A stretch of DNA of 50,792 nt. It comes from Christensenella sp. UBA5327 (GTDB lineage: Bacteria; Bacillota; Clostridia; Christensenellales; Aristaeellaceae). Under the pieces are notes generated by a model that ran no database searches, was not told where the DNA came from, and saw only the letters and a program-made list of their open reading frames with translations. The first letter of the stretch is position 1; each line of letters begins with the position of its first letter. The position numbers were made by a program, and so were the translations under genes. The stretch lies in NCBI GenBank assembly GCA_002411105.1, contig DHQX01000025.1, forward strand, positions 1-50,792, given 5' to 3'. Below, in pieces: positions 49,956 to 50,792 of the stretch.

Positions 49956-50772
49956 AAAAGACCTGAAACAGGCGATGGACCGCCGCCTTTCCCCGCTGCG
50001 CGTGCAGCAGCGGCATGTGGCGCATGTGCTGCGCAACATACAAGGAGAAGAACCCATGAAAAAGAAAACCGTTCCATTGGCGTTGGTGTTCGCCATCATC
50101 GCTGTGGCAGGCATCGCCATCGCGGCTGTGTTGTCGCCCACCATCGATTTTTTCAGCAACCTTTACGCACACCTTGACAAGGAACAGTATCTGGACTATG
50201 AGACCGACCTGAAAGGCGGCATCCGCATGCCGGTCAACCAAACCTGGGTGCTGGGTGAGGTGCAGTATGAGTGGGCGGATGTGATCTATGTGGAAAAATC
50301 GGGCAGCGAAAAAACCCTGGACAACACCCTCTATGGCACCGTCATCATCAGCCCCGCCCAGGGCAGCAACATCATCCTCAAAATGGAGGACTTCCAGATG
50401 ACAGACCCCTATGGCTATAACCCGCAGTTGGGACAGGAGGTGCCGCAGGGCGCCCAGAGCATAGCTCAGGCAGCGCAGGAGAAGGGTGCCCGTATCATTC
50501 AGCCCAAGGCATACCCCCTGACCGTTCTGGCTGACGGACAGCCATTCAAGGATGAAATGGGCGGGGAGATGGGCTATCTGCCTGACGGCAGAATCGGTTA
50601 CAGCTTTATGATTGGCCCCATCGAACATGCCGGTGAATACACCATTGACATGCAGCTGTCAAACTGGGAGGTGCTGCCCGACGGCACCTGGCTCAGGGAG
50701 GAGCCCAACAACACCTGGCTTAAAGAAGTGAAGCAGGTGACGGTGAAAACCAGCGAAGCAGTGAATAACTAG
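49948..50772 (+). CDS. Membrane protein, probable anti-sigma factor of the upstream ECF sigma
   Basis: This 274-residue protein has a short cytoplasmic part (NEKDLKQAMDRRLSPLRVQQRHVAHVLRNI, residues 1-35), one membrane helix at about 40-62 (KKKTVPLALVFAIIAVAGIAIAAVL), and an external domain of about 210 residues rich in beta structure. A LPDGRIGYSFMIGPIEHAGEYTIDM segment and a repeated NxTWL end are seen. The plan matches single-pass anti-sigma regulators, but no zinc-finger motif is present and I cannot name the external domain. The ATG at 49948 overlaps the sigma gene by 8 bases, which is the main support for a partner role. A GTG one codon earlier is also possible. Confidence 0.7.
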   Translation: MNEKDLKQAMDRRLSPLRVQQRHVAHVLRNIQGEEPMKKKTVPLALVFAIIAVAGIAIAAVLSPTIDFFSNLYAHLDKEQYLDYETDLKGGIRMPVNQTWVLGEVQYEWADVIYVEKSGSEKTLDNTLYGTVIISPAQGSNIILKMEDFQMTDPYGYNPQLGQEVPQGAQSIAQAAQEKGARIIQPKAYPLTVLADGQPFKDEMGGEMGYLPDGRIGYSFMIGPIEHAGEYTIDMQLSNWEVLPDGTWLREEPNNTWLKEVKQVTVKTSEAVNN

Positions 50773-50792
50773 TGTCTGCTGAACAGCTCCAA

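Overview
This window is a 50.8 kb piece of a bacterial chromosome. It most likely comes from an uncultured, fairly GC-rich member of the Clostridia. The supporting signs are a groESL operon under a perfect CIRCE element, strong AGGAGG-type ribosome binding sites with frequent TTG/GTG starts, DUF896, VanW/SH3 envelope proteins, a split transketolase, LplABC-type sugar importers, and ECF sigma/anti-sigma pairs. Lineage is inferred from gene content only. I found no rRNA, tRNA, CRISPR array, insertion sequence or phage gene. No stretch longer than 300 bases lacks a gene.

Layout, left to right. (1) 1-4.56 kb is a sugar module visibly lower in GC than the rest: the tail of an RbsC-type permease, an RbsB-type binding protein, the two halves of a split transketolase, and a convergent xylulokinase. 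(2) 4.6-8.6 kb, minus strand: a peptidoglycan-binding/SH3 secreted protein, groEL-groES, and a metallo-beta-lactamase-fold hydrolase. (3) 8.7-20.3 kb: mutY on plus. The rest is on minus: a secreted protein with Ca-loop-like repeats, an M19 dipeptidase, a GNAT acetyltransferase, an HPr-like protein without the catalytic histidine, the glnS-gltX-pepF unit, and the pdxA-rRNA methyltransferase-DsbA-like unit. (4) 20.4-23.6 kb, plus: dxs-tlyA-small membrane coiled-coil protein, divergent from pdxA across a palindrome.

(5) 23.6-29.6 kb: an AraC regulator divergent from an ABC importer operon (two permeases and a binding protein) ending in a GH29 alpha-L-fucosidase. (6) 29.6-34.9 kb, minus: a tightly packed six-gene envelope operon (GT2-GtrA fusion, phosphodiester glycosidase, Lgt-like membrane protein, DUF896, two VanW/SH3 paralogues). 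(7) 35.2-40.8 kb, plus: an MMPL/RND exporter with a secreted partner, then an ECF sigma factor, a zinc-finger anti-sigma/DUF4349 fusion and a SIMPL-domain protein. (8) 40.8-43.6 kb: a set resembling selenium-metabolism loci (cysteine desulfurase-like enzyme divergent from YedE, TusA-like and DUF3343 proteins) with a palindrome in the divergent spacer.

(9) 43.6-47.85 kb, plus: a translationally coupled operon of GNAT acetyltransferase, alpha/beta hydrolase, membrane-anchored MurF-like ligase and D-Ala-D-Ala ligase. It has a good promoter at one end and a good terminator at the other. (10) 47.9-50.8 kb: glutamate dehydrogenase, then a second ECF sigma/membrane anti-sigma-like pair.

The most interesting items are the coupled cell-wall ligase operon with its membrane-fused MurF, the six-gene envelope operon with a degenerate Lgt-like protein, the shared palindrome between pdxA and dxs, the His15-less HPr, the selenium-type cluster, and a recurring extended -10 promoter motif.
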